From NCBI GenBank assembly GCA_001797335.1, contig MGPE01000002.1, positions 174,938 through 238,937 of the forward strand: a DNA stretch of 64,000 nucleotides, in the 5' to 3' direction. The notes beneath the pieces were generated by a model. It had not been told where the DNA came from. It ran no database searches and worked only from the letters and a program-made list of their open reading frames with translations. Positions 1 through 8,603 of this stretch are shown here, piece by piece. Source of the stretch: Deltaproteobacteria bacterium GWA2_38_16 (GTDB taxonomy: Bacteria > Bdellovibrionota > JACOXK01 > 2-02-FULL-40-11). The stretch's first letter is position 1; each line of letters opens with the position of its first letter. A program made the position numbers and the translations under genes.

Positions 1-829
1 GGGAATCAATAAGGGCCTTGGTCATTTTATACGAGGAGGAAATAAGCGTTCCCCCACTTTCTCTCGTATGATAAAAGGTATTTTGGTCCACTTCTTTGGC
101 TTGCGCATCGTGAATAATGTACCGGCAAACAATATTGTCGTACTGACTCCTAAGCCAGGTATCAATCCAAAAGGATTCAATCCGAACAATTTCTTTTTGT
201 TCATCGCCCATAGAACCCGACACATCCATAATATAAATAATCGCTGCATTGTATTCCGGACGCGGGGTCGGCTTCCAAAAACGATATCGTTTATCGCGTT
301 TAATGGGAACAATAATAGGGTCTTTTTCATTGTATTCTCCAAAAGCAATCTGTCGCTTGAGGGCTTCTTTATACGTACGTTTAAAATGACGTAAAGATTC
401 TGATCCTGTGGGACGAATACTTGAATATTTATTGGTAAAATTGGTAACTACTCCTCTTCCTCGAGGTTGAATCCGAGGAAGATTGAGTTCTTCGGCCATC
501 ATCTGTGCCAGCTCTTCAAGACTTACTTCTACTTCTAAAATATGCTCACCTGGAAGATTTCCGGCTTGAGAAGCTTGAGCCTCTCCTTCTTGCGCCCCTT
601 TTCCAATCACTGTTCCTACTTTTCCTTCGCCTTGCCCCACTCCTCCCATTTGCTCTTGCCCATATCTAAAACGGGGAATGTCAATTTGGGGCAAGGGAAT
701 ACTAATTAAATTTTTTCCTTGCGCACCTAAGAGTTCTCCCTTGGTGATATATTTTTTAAGATTTTGTTTGATGCGGCCTTTAATAATATCTTTAAAGCGG
801 TTTAAGTCCCGCTTAATTTTAGGAATCAC
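1..829 (-). CDS. yhbH: YhbH/YeaH family protein (DUF444), 3' end cut by window
   Basis: Translating the minus strand from a GTG at 829 gives an open frame to the window edge. It begins with basic residues [17 protein letters not shown], has a Gly/Gln-rich linker, then [17 protein letters not shown], a von Willebrand A/MIDAS-like DxSxS metal site, and later [13 protein letters not shown]. These are hallmarks of the DUF444 family, which in E. coli (YeaH) works with the kinase YeaG in starvation stress. The GTG overlaps the TGA of the upstream prkA (GTGA), so the two are translationally coupled. The C-terminal part lies outside the window. Family assignment is strong; the molecular role is not well defined in any organism. 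Confidence 0.9.
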   Translation of the reverse strand, partial: MIPKIKRDLNRFKDIIKGRIKQNLKKYITKGELLGAQGKNLISIPLPQIDIPRFRYGQEQMGGVGQGEGKVGTVIGKGAQEGEAQASQAGNLPGEHILEVEVSLEELAQMMAEELNLPRIQPRGRGVVTNFTNKYSSIRPTGSESLRHFKRTYKEALKRQIAFGEYNEKDPIIVPIKRDKRYRFWKPTPRPEYNAAIIYIMDVSGSMGDEQKEIVRIESFWIDTWLRSQYDNIVCRYIIHDAQAKEVDQNTFYHTRESGGTLISSSYKMTKALIDS

Positions 830-2901
830 GAGGCTCTCCTGACGTCCCCCCTCGCGTAGATACTGGCCACAAAATTAAGAACATCGGTCGAACAAATCTC
901 ACAATACCCATAGCTTTTAATGAGACGACTTTTAATAATCCTAATTCTTTCTTGTGTTGCTGGATCCACCGTTCGAGAGACCAAAGATGACAATTTAATC
1001 GTATCCTTCTGATCTTCAAAAATTTTAAGTTCCAGCGCTCGTCTCAACCGCTCATTGGTTCGATAATCAAAAGTTTTGTCTTCCAAAGCAAGCGAGCCAA
1101 TGTAATTCATGATTTCTCGTCTAAAATCATCTTTTCGGCTTTCAGGGATATCAATTTTTTCTTCAATCGAACGCATCAGTCTTTCGTCTGGTTCCTCATA
1201 GTCTCCCGTATAACGATTTTTTACCCGGTCTCTTTGAGTATAGGCTTTCACATTATCCAAATAATTAGAACACAGCCGTGAAACCACCTCGTCGTCACAG
1301 CTAATGGCCCTTTGGACTTCACTTTTGACAATCTCTTCATATTCATGACGAACCATGGCTAAAAGTTCTTCATAACGACGTCGTTGCTCATCTCCCGATA
1401 CCATCACATGGTGCCTCAACCCTTTATGAAGTTCTGAGAGAACTAAGAAAGGATTCAAACAAGCATTTTCTTCATTCACCAAGGAATTGGAAATTTTATC
1501 TTGAATATACCGAGGAGAAATCCCATTTAATCCCTCTCGTAATGTTTCTTTCCTTAACTCTTTCACATTTTCTTCGGTGTAACCGGGGAGCGCATGACCA
1601 TCGTAGAGTTTTAATTTTTGCACCAAAGACAAATTGGCTTTTTTGGGCGATTCCAAACGAGTTAAAATGGCCCACATAGCAGCCATGGTCAGTGTATGAG
1701 GAGCAATATGTTTCCCACGGATACGGTCGCCATTAAAATCCCTTTCATAAATTTTTGTTTCAGCCTTTAGTTTGGTAATATAGGGAATATCAATTTTAAC
1801 CGTCCTATCTCGAAGCGCTTCCATATACTCATTGCTTTGAAGTTTTCTGTATTCTGGCTCATTGGTATGTCCAATAATGACTTCATCAATATCGGTCTGA
1901 GCAAATTTTTTGGGCTTAATTTTATGCTCTTGTGTTGCCCCTAAAAGATCGTACAAAAAGGCTGTATCGAGTTTTAAGATTTCAATAAATTCAATCATCC
2001 CGCGATTGGCAATATTAAATTCTCCGTCGAAATTAAAGGCCCTGGGATCAGAATCTGATCCATAAATGGCAATTTTTCGATAGTTAATATCCCCTGAAAG
2101 CTCGGTAGAATCTTGGTTTTTTTCATCCTTGGGTTGAAAAGTTCCAATCCCAATTCGATCTTTTTCAGAAAGAGAAATTCGACGAACTTTAATATGCTTT
2201 AACACACTCTTCCAATCTCCCTTAAATCGAACCATAAGATGATTAAAAATAAACCGACAGGGGGGACACAGTTCCCCTTCAATTTGAAGTTTATACTGCA
2301 ACTCTTTTCCTTTGGTGAGTTCTTGAATGACAGGCTCTCTAAATTCCTGGGGAACTAAAAGCAGTGGATCTTCGTGCATGGGACACAGAAATTCTGAATT
2401 TCCCCCTAAGAGTTCTTTCTTCATCCATTCATCTTCTCGATCGATCCAGCTAAAACTATACAGAGCGCCCTCAGGAGTTTTTGAAAAATCTTCAAGCCCA
2501 CGTTTTAAAAGGCGGCAAATGGTACTCTTTGCACATCCAACAGGACCATGCAGTAAAATAATCCTTTTTTCTGTCCCATATCGTTGTGCCGCAGATTTAA
2601 ATACATTGACCAATTTCATGAGAGGAATATCTAACCCATACAATGCATCTTTCCCCCCATGGGTAGCATCATCAAAAAACTTATAGTGGGTAATTTTTTT
2701 GCGGGACTCTACGTATTCTATAGTCCCATATGACATAATCATGTCATAGATCCGCTGGTAAGAAGTTCTTGAAGCTAGTGGATTTTCCTTAACAATATCA
2801 AGATATTGCTCAAAAGAGCCTTCCCAAACCAAATTTTCGTAATGAGCTTTCTTTTGAAGTTCTTGTACCAATGAAACAATGTTATCTTCTGGATACGCCA
2901 C
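826..2901 (-). CDS. prkA: PrkA family serine protein kinase
   Basis: The 691-residue protein has the PrkA architecture: an AAA-type ATPase domain with Walker [10 protein letters not shown] at residues 119-127, and a C-terminal PrkA domain. Length and the order YhbH-after-PrkA match E. coli YeaG-YeaH and Bacillus PrkA-YhbH. The family acts in nutrient-stress and stationary-phase responses; some members have been reported to have protease rather than kinase activity. The start is the GTG at 2901, preceded by AAGGAGG (2907-2913) five bases away. No SpoVR gene, the usual third partner, lies in the window. It is probably the first gene of the prkA-yhbH operon, since 122 bp separate it from lpxH. 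Confidence 0.93.
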   Translation of the reverse strand: MAYPEDNIVSLVQELQKKAHYENLVWEGSFEQYLDIVKENPLASRTSYQRIYDMIMSYGTIEYVESRKKITHYKFFDDATHGGKDALYGLDIPLMKLVNVFKSAAQRYGTEKRIILLHGPVGCAKSTICRLLKRGLEDFSKTPEGALYSFSWIDREDEWMKKELLGGNSEFLCPMHEDPLLLVPQEFREPVIQELTKGKELQYKLQIEGELCPPCRFIFNHLMVRFKGDWKSVLKHIKVRRISLSEKDRIGIGTFQPKDEKNQDSTELSGDINYRKIAIYGSDSDPRAFNFDGEFNIANRGMIEFIEILKLDTAFLYDLLGATQEHKIKPKKFAQTDIDEVIIGHTNEPEYRKLQSNEYMEALRDRTVKIDIPYITKLKAETKIYERDFNGDRIRGKHIAPHTLTMAAMWAILTRLESPKKANLSLVQKLKLYDGHALPGYTEENVKELRKETLREGLNGISPRYIQDKISNSLVNEENACLNPFLVLSELHKGLRHHVMVSGDEQRRRYEELLAMVRHEYEEIVKSEVQRAISCDDEVVSRLCSNYLDNVKAYTQRDRVKNRYTGDYEEPDERLMRSIEEKIDIPESRKDDFRREIMNYIGSLALEDKTFDYRTNERLRRALELKIFEDQKDTIKLSSLVSRTVDPATQERIRIIKSRLIKSYGYCEICSTDVLNFVASIYARGDVRRAS

Positions 2902-3023
2902 CCTTGCCTCCTTATGGGGGAATCCTTACTTTAAACTTCACCTATTGATACAGAGAATGAGAAAAAGATGATTTAGAATACCCTTATTCTTGAAGTCAGT
3001 ATATCAGCTTCGACCCTCGTCTG

Positions 3024-3755
3024 TCAAAAAATAAATTTTTTTAAGCTAAAGATACCTTGATCGTATTCCAAATACGTAAAATGAGAAATCCAGTCGCCCG
3101 TATTAAAATAAAATTTCTTTTTCCCCTGAACCATAAATTCCTGCTGATCGGGATGATGCGTGTGACCCAAAATTACGACATCCATATTTTCTGTTTCTAG
3201 TTTTTGTCTTGCGAAATCTCGGAAAAGTTGGATGGCTTTTGGATTGGCGCTTCGATAGTTTCGGCTAACGTGAGAAGAGCGCTGGCTTAATTTCCAAATC
3301 CAGGAGGGAGGAAGAAACTTAACCAACGCTTTTGTAAAACAAGCTCTTAAAAACCACCGAAGGAAAAGATATCCATAATCTTTCCGATTCACCTCGTCCC
3401 CATGGGCCATATAAATTTTAAAATCTCCCAGCTGAAACATACTCTCTTCTTTAATGACATTCACTTTAAGGGCTTCCGTAAAAAACGGCCCCAAAGAAAA
3501 ATCATGATTTCCTTCGATATAATCTATTTTCACTCCTACTTCTTTTAATTCTAATAATTTATTTAAAACGGGTACATATTCATAAAAAACCACAGCATTA
3601 AATCCCATCCAAAAATCAAAAAGATCTCCGCCGATGACCAGGCGAGAAAGCGATGTTTTTTCTTGCTCTAAAAAAGATAGAAAGGCTTTCATCCGGGGAT
3701 CACGGATGCCCTTTAAATGAAGATCTGAAACAAAAATGATTTTTTTTTCATTCAT
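3024..3755 (-). CDS. lpxH: UDP-2,3-diacylglucosamine diphosphatase-like metallophosphoesterase
   Basis: The 243-residue calcineurin-type phosphoesterase carries the metal-site motifs in order: SDLHL (residues 10-14), GGDLFDFW (42-49), GNHD (82-85), AHGDE (H118) and GHTHH (197-201). LpxH removes UMP from UDP-2,3-diacylglucosamine in lipid A synthesis at the inner membrane; length and the FDFW and HGDE motifs fit that family better than general phosphoesterases. The frame can open at a TTG two codons earlier, but the ATG at 3755 forms an ATGA overlap with the stop of the radC-like gene, which decides the start. A related periplasm-facing phosphoesterase is an alternative. Confidence 0.8.
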   Translation of the reverse strand: MNEKKIIFVSDLHLKGIRDPRMKAFLSFLEQEKTSLSRLVIGGDLFDFWMGFNAVVFYEYVPVLNKLLELKEVGVKIDYIEGNHDFSLGPFFTEALKVNVIKEESMFQLGDFKIYMAHGDEVNRKDYGYLFLRWFLRACFTKALVKFLPPSWIWKLSQRSSHVSRNYRSANPKAIQLFRDFARQKLETENMDVVILGHTHHPDQQEFMVQGKKKFYFNTGDWISHFTYLEYDQGIFSLKKFIF

Positions 3756-4243
3756 ACACAAAGTACTTTTTTTAAACTGTGGCTATAATATTGATTTTTC
3801 CCAATAATGACATGGTCTAAAAGCTCTATACCTATCAGCTTTCCCACCTTTTTCAAGCGCTTCGTCACAGCTATATCCTCAAGACTGGGCATGGCATTTC
3901 CACTGGGATGATTATGCACAATTAAAACAGCCGAAGCTCGAAGCTCAATAGCCGGGGCAAACACTTCTCTGGCATGAATCAAATTGGCATTGACAGTACC
4001 CAACGTCACTAATCGCTCTCCCAAAAGTTCACTTTTTTGATTCAAATAAAGTCCATAGGCTATCTCTTGAGACTTCGTCCACAACCGATAATGAAAATAA
4101 GAAAATACATCTGAACAGTCTTGAAATTTTTTTCTTTCTTTCAGAGAATGATCTTTCCACCGTCGGTCAATTTCTTGTCCCACATAAAAAGCCAATCGCA
4201 TCAGCCTTCCATTAGACCACTGTTTTAAATCCTTGGGCTTCAT
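3752..4243 (-). CDS. RadC-like JAB/MPN domain protein, short
   Basis: The C-terminal ~120 residues form a RadC-type JAB domain with the JAMM zinc motif VHNHPSGNAMPSLEDI (two His and the Asp ~11 residues on). Typical RadC proteins have ~220 residues with an N-terminal helix-hairpin-helix region; this one has only a short remnant (GMKPKDLKQWSNGRLMRLAF). The frame is closed by a TAA just upstream of a possible TTG start at 4258, so the N-terminus cannot be extended; the ATG at 4243 is preferred. Its stop overlaps the lpxH start by 4 bp. RadC proteins are named for DNA repair, but their biochemical role is unsettled. Confidence 0.75.
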   Translation of the reverse strand: MKPKDLKQWSNGRLMRLAFYVGQEIDRRWKDHSLKERKKFQDCSDVFSYFHYRLWTKSQEIAYGLYLNQKSELLGERLVTLGTVNANLIHAREVFAPAIELRASAVLIVHNHPSGNAMPSLEDIAVTKRLKKVGKLIGIELLDHVIIGKNQYYSHSLKKVLCV

Positions 4244-4281
4244 GCCTTTAAGCAACAAGCAAATTTAATGCCAATGCAAAA

Positions 4282-4310
4282 TTGACTATTTTTTAGGCAT
4301 ATAGTATAGT
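4282..4310 (+). promoter_or_regulatory. Sigma-70 promoter, near-leaderless
   Basis: TTGACT (4282-4287), a 17-bp spacer and TATAGT (4305-4310). The expected start of transcription is about 4317, four bases before the ATG at 4321. No Shine-Dalgarno sequence is present, so the mRNA would be essentially leaderless. Confidence 0.65.
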
Positions 4311-4320
4311 GCCCACTTCC

Positions 4321-5586
4321 ATGAAATACTTTATTTTATCTTTTGTAATTTTCTTTCTAACACCGGCTTTATATGCCCAAGAATCGATATTTTTCCTAGA
4401 TCCAGATAACCACATTCTTATTGCCAGTAATGGCCAAATTTCTTCTGTGAATCCAGACGTTAGCGGGATTTCTCAAGATCTCTCTGGGAATGTTATTGTT
4501 TTATCCAAGGGAGGTCTTTTTAAAAAATTTGTTCGTCCAGATGGAACAGAAGACAGCACAGCTATCATCGAAGAACCCTCGGCCAGGCGATCCCCCATCA
4601 TCCAATATCAAATAGACACCCTGGGAAGACTTGCTCTTCTTAGAGCGGATGGAACCATTGAAATTAATTTTGTTCCCACCAAGATGGGATTTGATCCGAA
4701 GGCCAATGCCCAAATGGCCTTCTCAGAAAAAGGCCTATGGGTTTTGCAAAAAGATGCTTCCTTGTATAAATGGAATCCTCAAGAACACATTTGGAAATTT
4801 GTCGCCCAAGATGAATCTGTAAGAGCCATCGTAGCTACCCCTAATTCTTTATATGCTTTAAAAGTTTTAGAAAATGGTCTTTTTGCCCTTTGTGAATTTA
4901 AAGAAGCTTTAGAAACCGAAGAAAAAATTGAAATTATAAGAACCAATATATCTTTTGGGAAAAATCTTAATTTTCTTTCTTTACCCACACAACACACAGA
5001 ACCTCTTGCCTTTGGATACCACCAAGGATTTTTGGTGCTTTTAATTCGAGATACCGCCACAAATACGTACCAAGCAGTCTCTCTTCCAGAAGAACTGGTT
5101 CAACGAACACTCCTAGAAGGAATGGTAATTAACCGAAGGGATGTAAAAATAACTTCCCTTGATCTTTCTTCTTGTCCGAAAGATTTGGACTTAAAGCTTA
5201 TGACCTCTAGCGGTATGAATTGTAAAACAATGAAATGGTTTCCCGATCCTAAGCCTGCCGATGCACCACCCTCTTTATCTCAGGCTCTTTCTCATATTCA
5301 AGGGACAGTAAAAGCGAATCCAGATCCTGAGGGATTAAAATCACCATCATTTTTAGATGGCGTTTCCGGTCGAATACTCGATGAATTAACGATATGGGAC
5401 GAATTTACTGCAAAGGGCCCTCCCGGCACAGCTGAAAACATGCGGTTAGTAAAAGAAGCACTCAATAAAGATACGTTAAGAGTCGTTGAGACGTTGCTTC
5501 AAGATCCCCGAATGCGAAGAATAACACTCGAACGGGTCATTGATCTCATCATCGAAGCCCAAAAACGCAATCCCCATCTTAGATAG
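4321..5586 (+). CDS. Secreted protein of unknown function, propeller-like
   Basis: The product of ~421 residues begins with a clear signal peptide (MKYFILSFVIFFLTPALYA, then QES), so it is exported to the periplasm or beyond. The first ~250 residues contain repeated short hydrophobic strands with Gly/Asn turns (DPDNHILIASNGQISSVN, DLSGNVIVLSKGGLFK, DTLGRLALLRADGTI), which look like beta-propeller blades. The last ~120 residues are helical and charged, after a Pro-rich stretch. A GTG at 4309 would add four residues but lies inside the promoter -10 box, so the ATG at 4321 is chosen. No family is recognised. It is followed 47 bp later by a sensor kinase gene in the same direction. Confidence 0.8.
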   Translation: MKYFILSFVIFFLTPALYAQESIFFLDPDNHILIASNGQISSVNPDVSGISQDLSGNVIVLSKGGLFKKFVRPDGTEDSTAIIEEPSARRSPIIQYQIDTLGRLALLRADGTIEINFVPTKMGFDPKANAQMAFSEKGLWVLQKDASLYKWNPQEHIWKFVAQDESVRAIVATPNSLYALKVLENGLFALCEFKEALETEEKIEIIRTNISFGKNLNFLSLPTQHTEPLAFGYHQGFLVLLIRDTATNTYQAVSLPEELVQRTLLEGMVINRRDVKITSLDLSSCPKDLDLKLMTSSGMNCKTMKWFPDPKPADAPPSLSQALSHIQGTVKANPDPEGLKSPSFLDGVSGRILDELTIWDEFTAKGPPGTAENMRLVKEALNKDTLRVVETLLQDPRMRRITLERVIDLIIEAQKRNPHLR

Positions 5587-5633
5587 TTTCAGTTTTTCTC
5601 TAGAAATTCCGATACGTTAGAGTGGGGAATTTC

Positions 5634-7526
5634 ATGAAAATATTAGCAATGTGGCAAAAGGTAAGAGACACTTTAGACCCTCAAAAGTCTTTAAAAAGTA
5701 CACTCCGGTTTTGGTTTATGCTGTTTGCCTTAATCCCGCTGCTCGTCATTGTGGGTTATTCTGCCTATCTTTTTAATCAGCGCATGAATCAAGAACTGGT
5801 GAAACGTTTAAACGCCCTAGAAGAAGGCATTACGATTGAGCTTACGGATGTAGAAGAAAAATTACGTCTGGGAGGTATTCGCCATGCCAATGACTATTAT
5901 CTTATGAATCTAGTTCGTTCTCAAAAGAAAGCTGTTTTAGAAAGTGTCACCCAAAGTATTATTGAAAATTATATTACCGATCGAATTTCTTTTTTTAATG
6001 CCAAAGGGAAACTCATCACTTCTATTTTGCCCAAACGTATTGCCAATAATCCTGAAATCATTCTTCCGGAAGATCCCTCTCTCCTCTCAAAAGTAATTCT
6101 GGAATCCCTATCCGAAAAACGACAAATCGTCATGAAAACAGCTCACCCAAATATTGGTTTTTCATTTGACTGCTATACCAGTATGCGTCTGGGAGGAAAA
6201 TTCATTGGAGTCATTAAAGAAACCATTGTTGTGGATCGCTATTATAGCTTAAGCACCAAAGAAAGAACTGGGCTTGAAATATGTATTCTCAATAAAGAGT
6301 ACCAACTTTTGACTTCTACATTATCTCCAGAGCAAGAAAAAATATTTTACACCCCCTCACAACATAAAAAAATTGTTTCCATTCATTTACAAGATGAGTC
6401 TTTTTTAATGCTCACAAAACCCTTTTTAGATGATGATGAAAAACCTCAGGGCTATTTAGCCATTTTGGTGTCACAAGCCAACACTCAGAGCACTTTAAAA
6501 GAAATTAAAATTATTTTTGCTTTAATTTGTATTGTCATCATGATCGTTGTTATTTTCTTTTCTCAAATAGCTTCTCAAACAGTTTTAAACCCCATCGATC
6601 AGCTATTAAAAGCCATTCAAGATATGGAAAAGGGGAAAAACCACCCCTTGGTCCATGTTCCTCCGATGCAAGAAATTGCTACACTTATTCATTCTTTTAA
6701 TACCATGGCAAGCTCCCTAAAAACGACACAAACTCAACTTGTCCATTCCTCTAAGATGACTTCTCTAGGTCAGCTTGTCGCAGGTGTGGCCCATGAGCTT
6801 AATAACCCTATCGGGTATACCCATAGCAATATTCATCATCTAAAAGACTATTTAGAAAAATTAAAAAACATGATTCAAACTTATGAAGAAATGATTTCTA
6901 AGCTTCCCAAACCCCAACAAACCAAAATCCAAGATACTAAAAATGAACTAAACATTGATTTCATTTTAAAAGATATCGATAGCATTATCCAAAGTAGCTT
7001 GGATGGCACTCAACGCACCAAAGACATTGTTTTAAGTCTCAGAAATTTCTCTCGCCTCGATGAAGCAGAAATGAAAGAAGTCGATATCCATGAAGGGCTA
7101 GAAAGTACCCTTCGGCTTTTAAGCAGTGAATTTAAAAATAGGATCACTCTTCACAAAAATTATGGAACACTCCCAAAACTCATGTGCTACCCAAGCCAAA
7201 TTAATCAAGTCTTCATGAATATTTTAAGCAATAGTACCCAAGCCATTGAAGGGCCGGGAGATATCTGGATTACGACCCACGCCGATCCAGAGCAGATCAC
7301 TATTGCCATCCAAGACAGCGGAAAAGGTATTAAACCAGAACATGTGGAACGTATTTTTGATCCCTTTTTTACAACTAAAAAAGTAGGACAGGGAACCGGA
7401 TTAGGGCTTTCCATTTCGTATGGAATTATTCAAAAACATCATGGAGAAATTAAAGTAGAAAGCACCGTCGGAAAAGGATCTATCTTTACCATTATCCTGC
7501 CACTCATAAAAAAGGTATTGATTTAA
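5634..7526 (+). CDS. Membrane sensor histidine kinase
   Basis: The ~630-residue protein has a transmembrane helix near residues 25-45 (FWFMLFALIPLLVIVGYSAYL), a ~250-residue extracytoplasmic sensor region, a second helix (IIFALICIVIMIVVIFF), a HAMP-like linker, then a HisKA domain with the phospho-acceptor motif VAGVAHELNNP (His about 387). The HATPase domain has N-box NQVFMNILSNSTQAI, G1 DSGKGI and G2 GTGLGLSISYGI. HELNNP-type kinases of this sort are common in deltaproteobacteria. No response regulator follows, so it is an orphan kinase here. A GTG at 5622 is an alternative start; the ATG at 5634 has a GTGGGG stretch upstream. Confidence 0.9.
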   Translation: MKILAMWQKVRDTLDPQKSLKSTLRFWFMLFALIPLLVIVGYSAYLFNQRMNQELVKRLNALEEGITIELTDVEEKLRLGGIRHANDYYLMNLVRSQKKAVLESVTQSIIENYITDRISFFNAKGKLITSILPKRIANNPEIILPEDPSLLSKVILESLSEKRQIVMKTAHPNIGFSFDCYTSMRLGGKFIGVIKETIVVDRYYSLSTKERTGLEICILNKEYQLLTSTLSPEQEKIFYTPSQHKKIVSIHLQDESFLMLTKPFLDDDEKPQGYLAILVSQANTQSTLKEIKIIFALICIVIMIVVIFFSQIASQTVLNPIDQLLKAIQDMEKGKNHPLVHVPPMQEIATLIHSFNTMASSLKTTQTQLVHSSKMTSLGQLVAGVAHELNNPIGYTHSNIHHLKDYLEKLKNMIQTYEEMISKLPKPQQTKIQDTKNELNIDFILKDIDSIIQSSLDGTQRTKDIVLSLRNFSRLDEAEMKEVDIHEGLESTLRLLSSEFKNRITLHKNYGTLPKLMCYPSQINQVFMNILSNSTQAIEGPGDIWITTHADPEQITIAIQDSGKGIKPEHVERIFDPFFTTKKVGQGTGLGLSISYGIIQKHHGEIKVESTVGKGSIFTIILPLIKKVLI

Positions 7527-7554
7527 ACTTCACATTTCACTATTTTTTAATCTC

Positions 7555-7899
7555 ATGAAGCATTTTTTAATATTTCTATTTCTCATATCGATGGCCTATG
7601 CTGGTGAAGAAAAAAAAGAAGCCCTTGAACTTAAACGGCAAGAAAAAATTGAGCACCGCTTATCGCACCAAGAAACCGCCCTTAAAAAACGCTTTGAGCG
7701 AAAGCGATCAGCCATCGAAAAAAAATATCATCGCCGCTTAAAAAGATTAGAAAAGCAGAAAGACAAGGTCTCCCCCACAAAATATGAAAAAGCCCTTACG
7801 CATCTTAATCACTGGTACGCTCGCGAAGAAAAACAACTCAAGTATGAAGAAGAACACGCCTATAAAAGAATGACCTCAAAAAAAGAAACTCTCAAATGA
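7555..7899 (+). CDS. Small secreted, highly charged helical protein
   Basis: The 114-residue product has a signal peptide (MKHFLIFLFLISMAYA, then GEEKKEA) followed by an almost uninterrupted Lys/Arg/Glu-rich segment predicted to be helical or coiled coil, with repeated short patterns such as LKKRFERKRSAIEKKYHRR. No family is recognised. The reading frame ends in ATGA overlapping the start of plsC, so the two are probably co-translated. The composition suggests a periplasmic structural or binding helix; this is inference only. Confidence 0.7.
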   Translation: MKHFLIFLFLISMAYAGEEKKEALELKRQEKIEHRLSHQETALKKRFERKRSAIEKKYHRRLKRLEKQKDKVSPTKYEKALTHLNHWYAREEKQLKYEEEHAYKRMTSKKETLK

Positions 7900-8603
7900 T
7901 TCAGTGCATTTCTTTTTATGTTTTTCTAGCTCTATCCACCCTGTATTATTTTGGAGGAGGCATCATTTTATTGTGTTTTCTCTCACAAGAAAAAGTTATC
8001 GAATGGGCCGCACATGGATGGGGGACCTTTAATTTAAAACAAGCCGGCATTACATTAGAGGTAGTTGGGAAAGAAAATCTAGATAAACGCCCAGCCATTC
8101 TCGTCGTAAATCACCAAAGCATGCTGGACCTTTTTATTATGTGCGCTCTTCGCCCACCTAAAACACTGCCCGTCTCTAAAAAATCTATGAGGTATATTCC
8201 TCTCTTAGGCCTTTTTATGAAATCGGCGGGGGTTATTTTTATTGATCGCTATAATCCCAAAAAAGCCATGGCGGCCATGAAAGAAACGTATGAGGTTGTT
8301 CAAAAAAAAGGCTATTCCATTTTGATGGCTCCAGAGGGAACCCGAACAAAAACAGGAGAACTTTCCCCTTTAAAAAAGGGCGCTTTTTATTTAGCACTTC
8401 AAACAAAACTTCCCATGATTCCCATCACGCTGGTTAATGCCTTTCAACTTTTTCCAAAATCTGCATGGTCTCCAAAACCAGGGAGTATTCAGGTTTTTAT
8501 TGATTCGCCCATTTTAACAGAAACATGGACAGAAGAAAATTTATCCTTTCAAATAGACAACGTACGACGTATTTTTCTTACTCATCTTTCAAGAACTCTT
8601 TAA
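7896..8603 (+). CDS. plsC: 1-acyl-sn-glycerol-3-phosphate acyltransferase (PlsC family)
   Basis: The 235-residue protein has an N-terminal membrane helix and the acyltransferase motifs NHQSMLD (NHxxxxD, residues 72-78) and PEGTR (146-150), plus the intervening GVIFIDR block. PlsC acylates lysophosphatidic acid to phosphatidic acid at the inner membrane. The start ATG overlaps the previous stop (ATGA). The 3' end overlaps the convergent lipoprotein gene by 26 bp (8578-8603). Related lyso-lipid acyltransferases cannot be excluded. Confidence 0.88.
   Translation: MIQCISFYVFLALSTLYYFGGGIILLCFLSQEKVIEWAAHGWGTFNLKQAGITLEVVGKENLDKRPAILVVNHQSMLDLFIMCALRPPKTLPVSKKSMRYIPLLGLFMKSAGVIFIDRYNPKKAMAAMKETYEVVQKKGYSILMAPEGTRTKTGELSPLKKGAFYLALQTKLPMIPITLVNAFQLFPKSAWSPKPGSIQVFIDSPILTETWTEENLSFQIDNVRRIFLTHLSRTL

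Noticed and set aside
22-348. A 108-residue minus-strand reading frame at the window start
   Set aside because: It is a different frame of the DUF444 gene, whose own frame shows the MDVSGSMG metal motif and continues to the edge.
4309-4320. GTG start for the secreted protein at 4309
   Set aside because: The codon overlaps the -10 box TATAGT and lies upstream of the expected transcription start.
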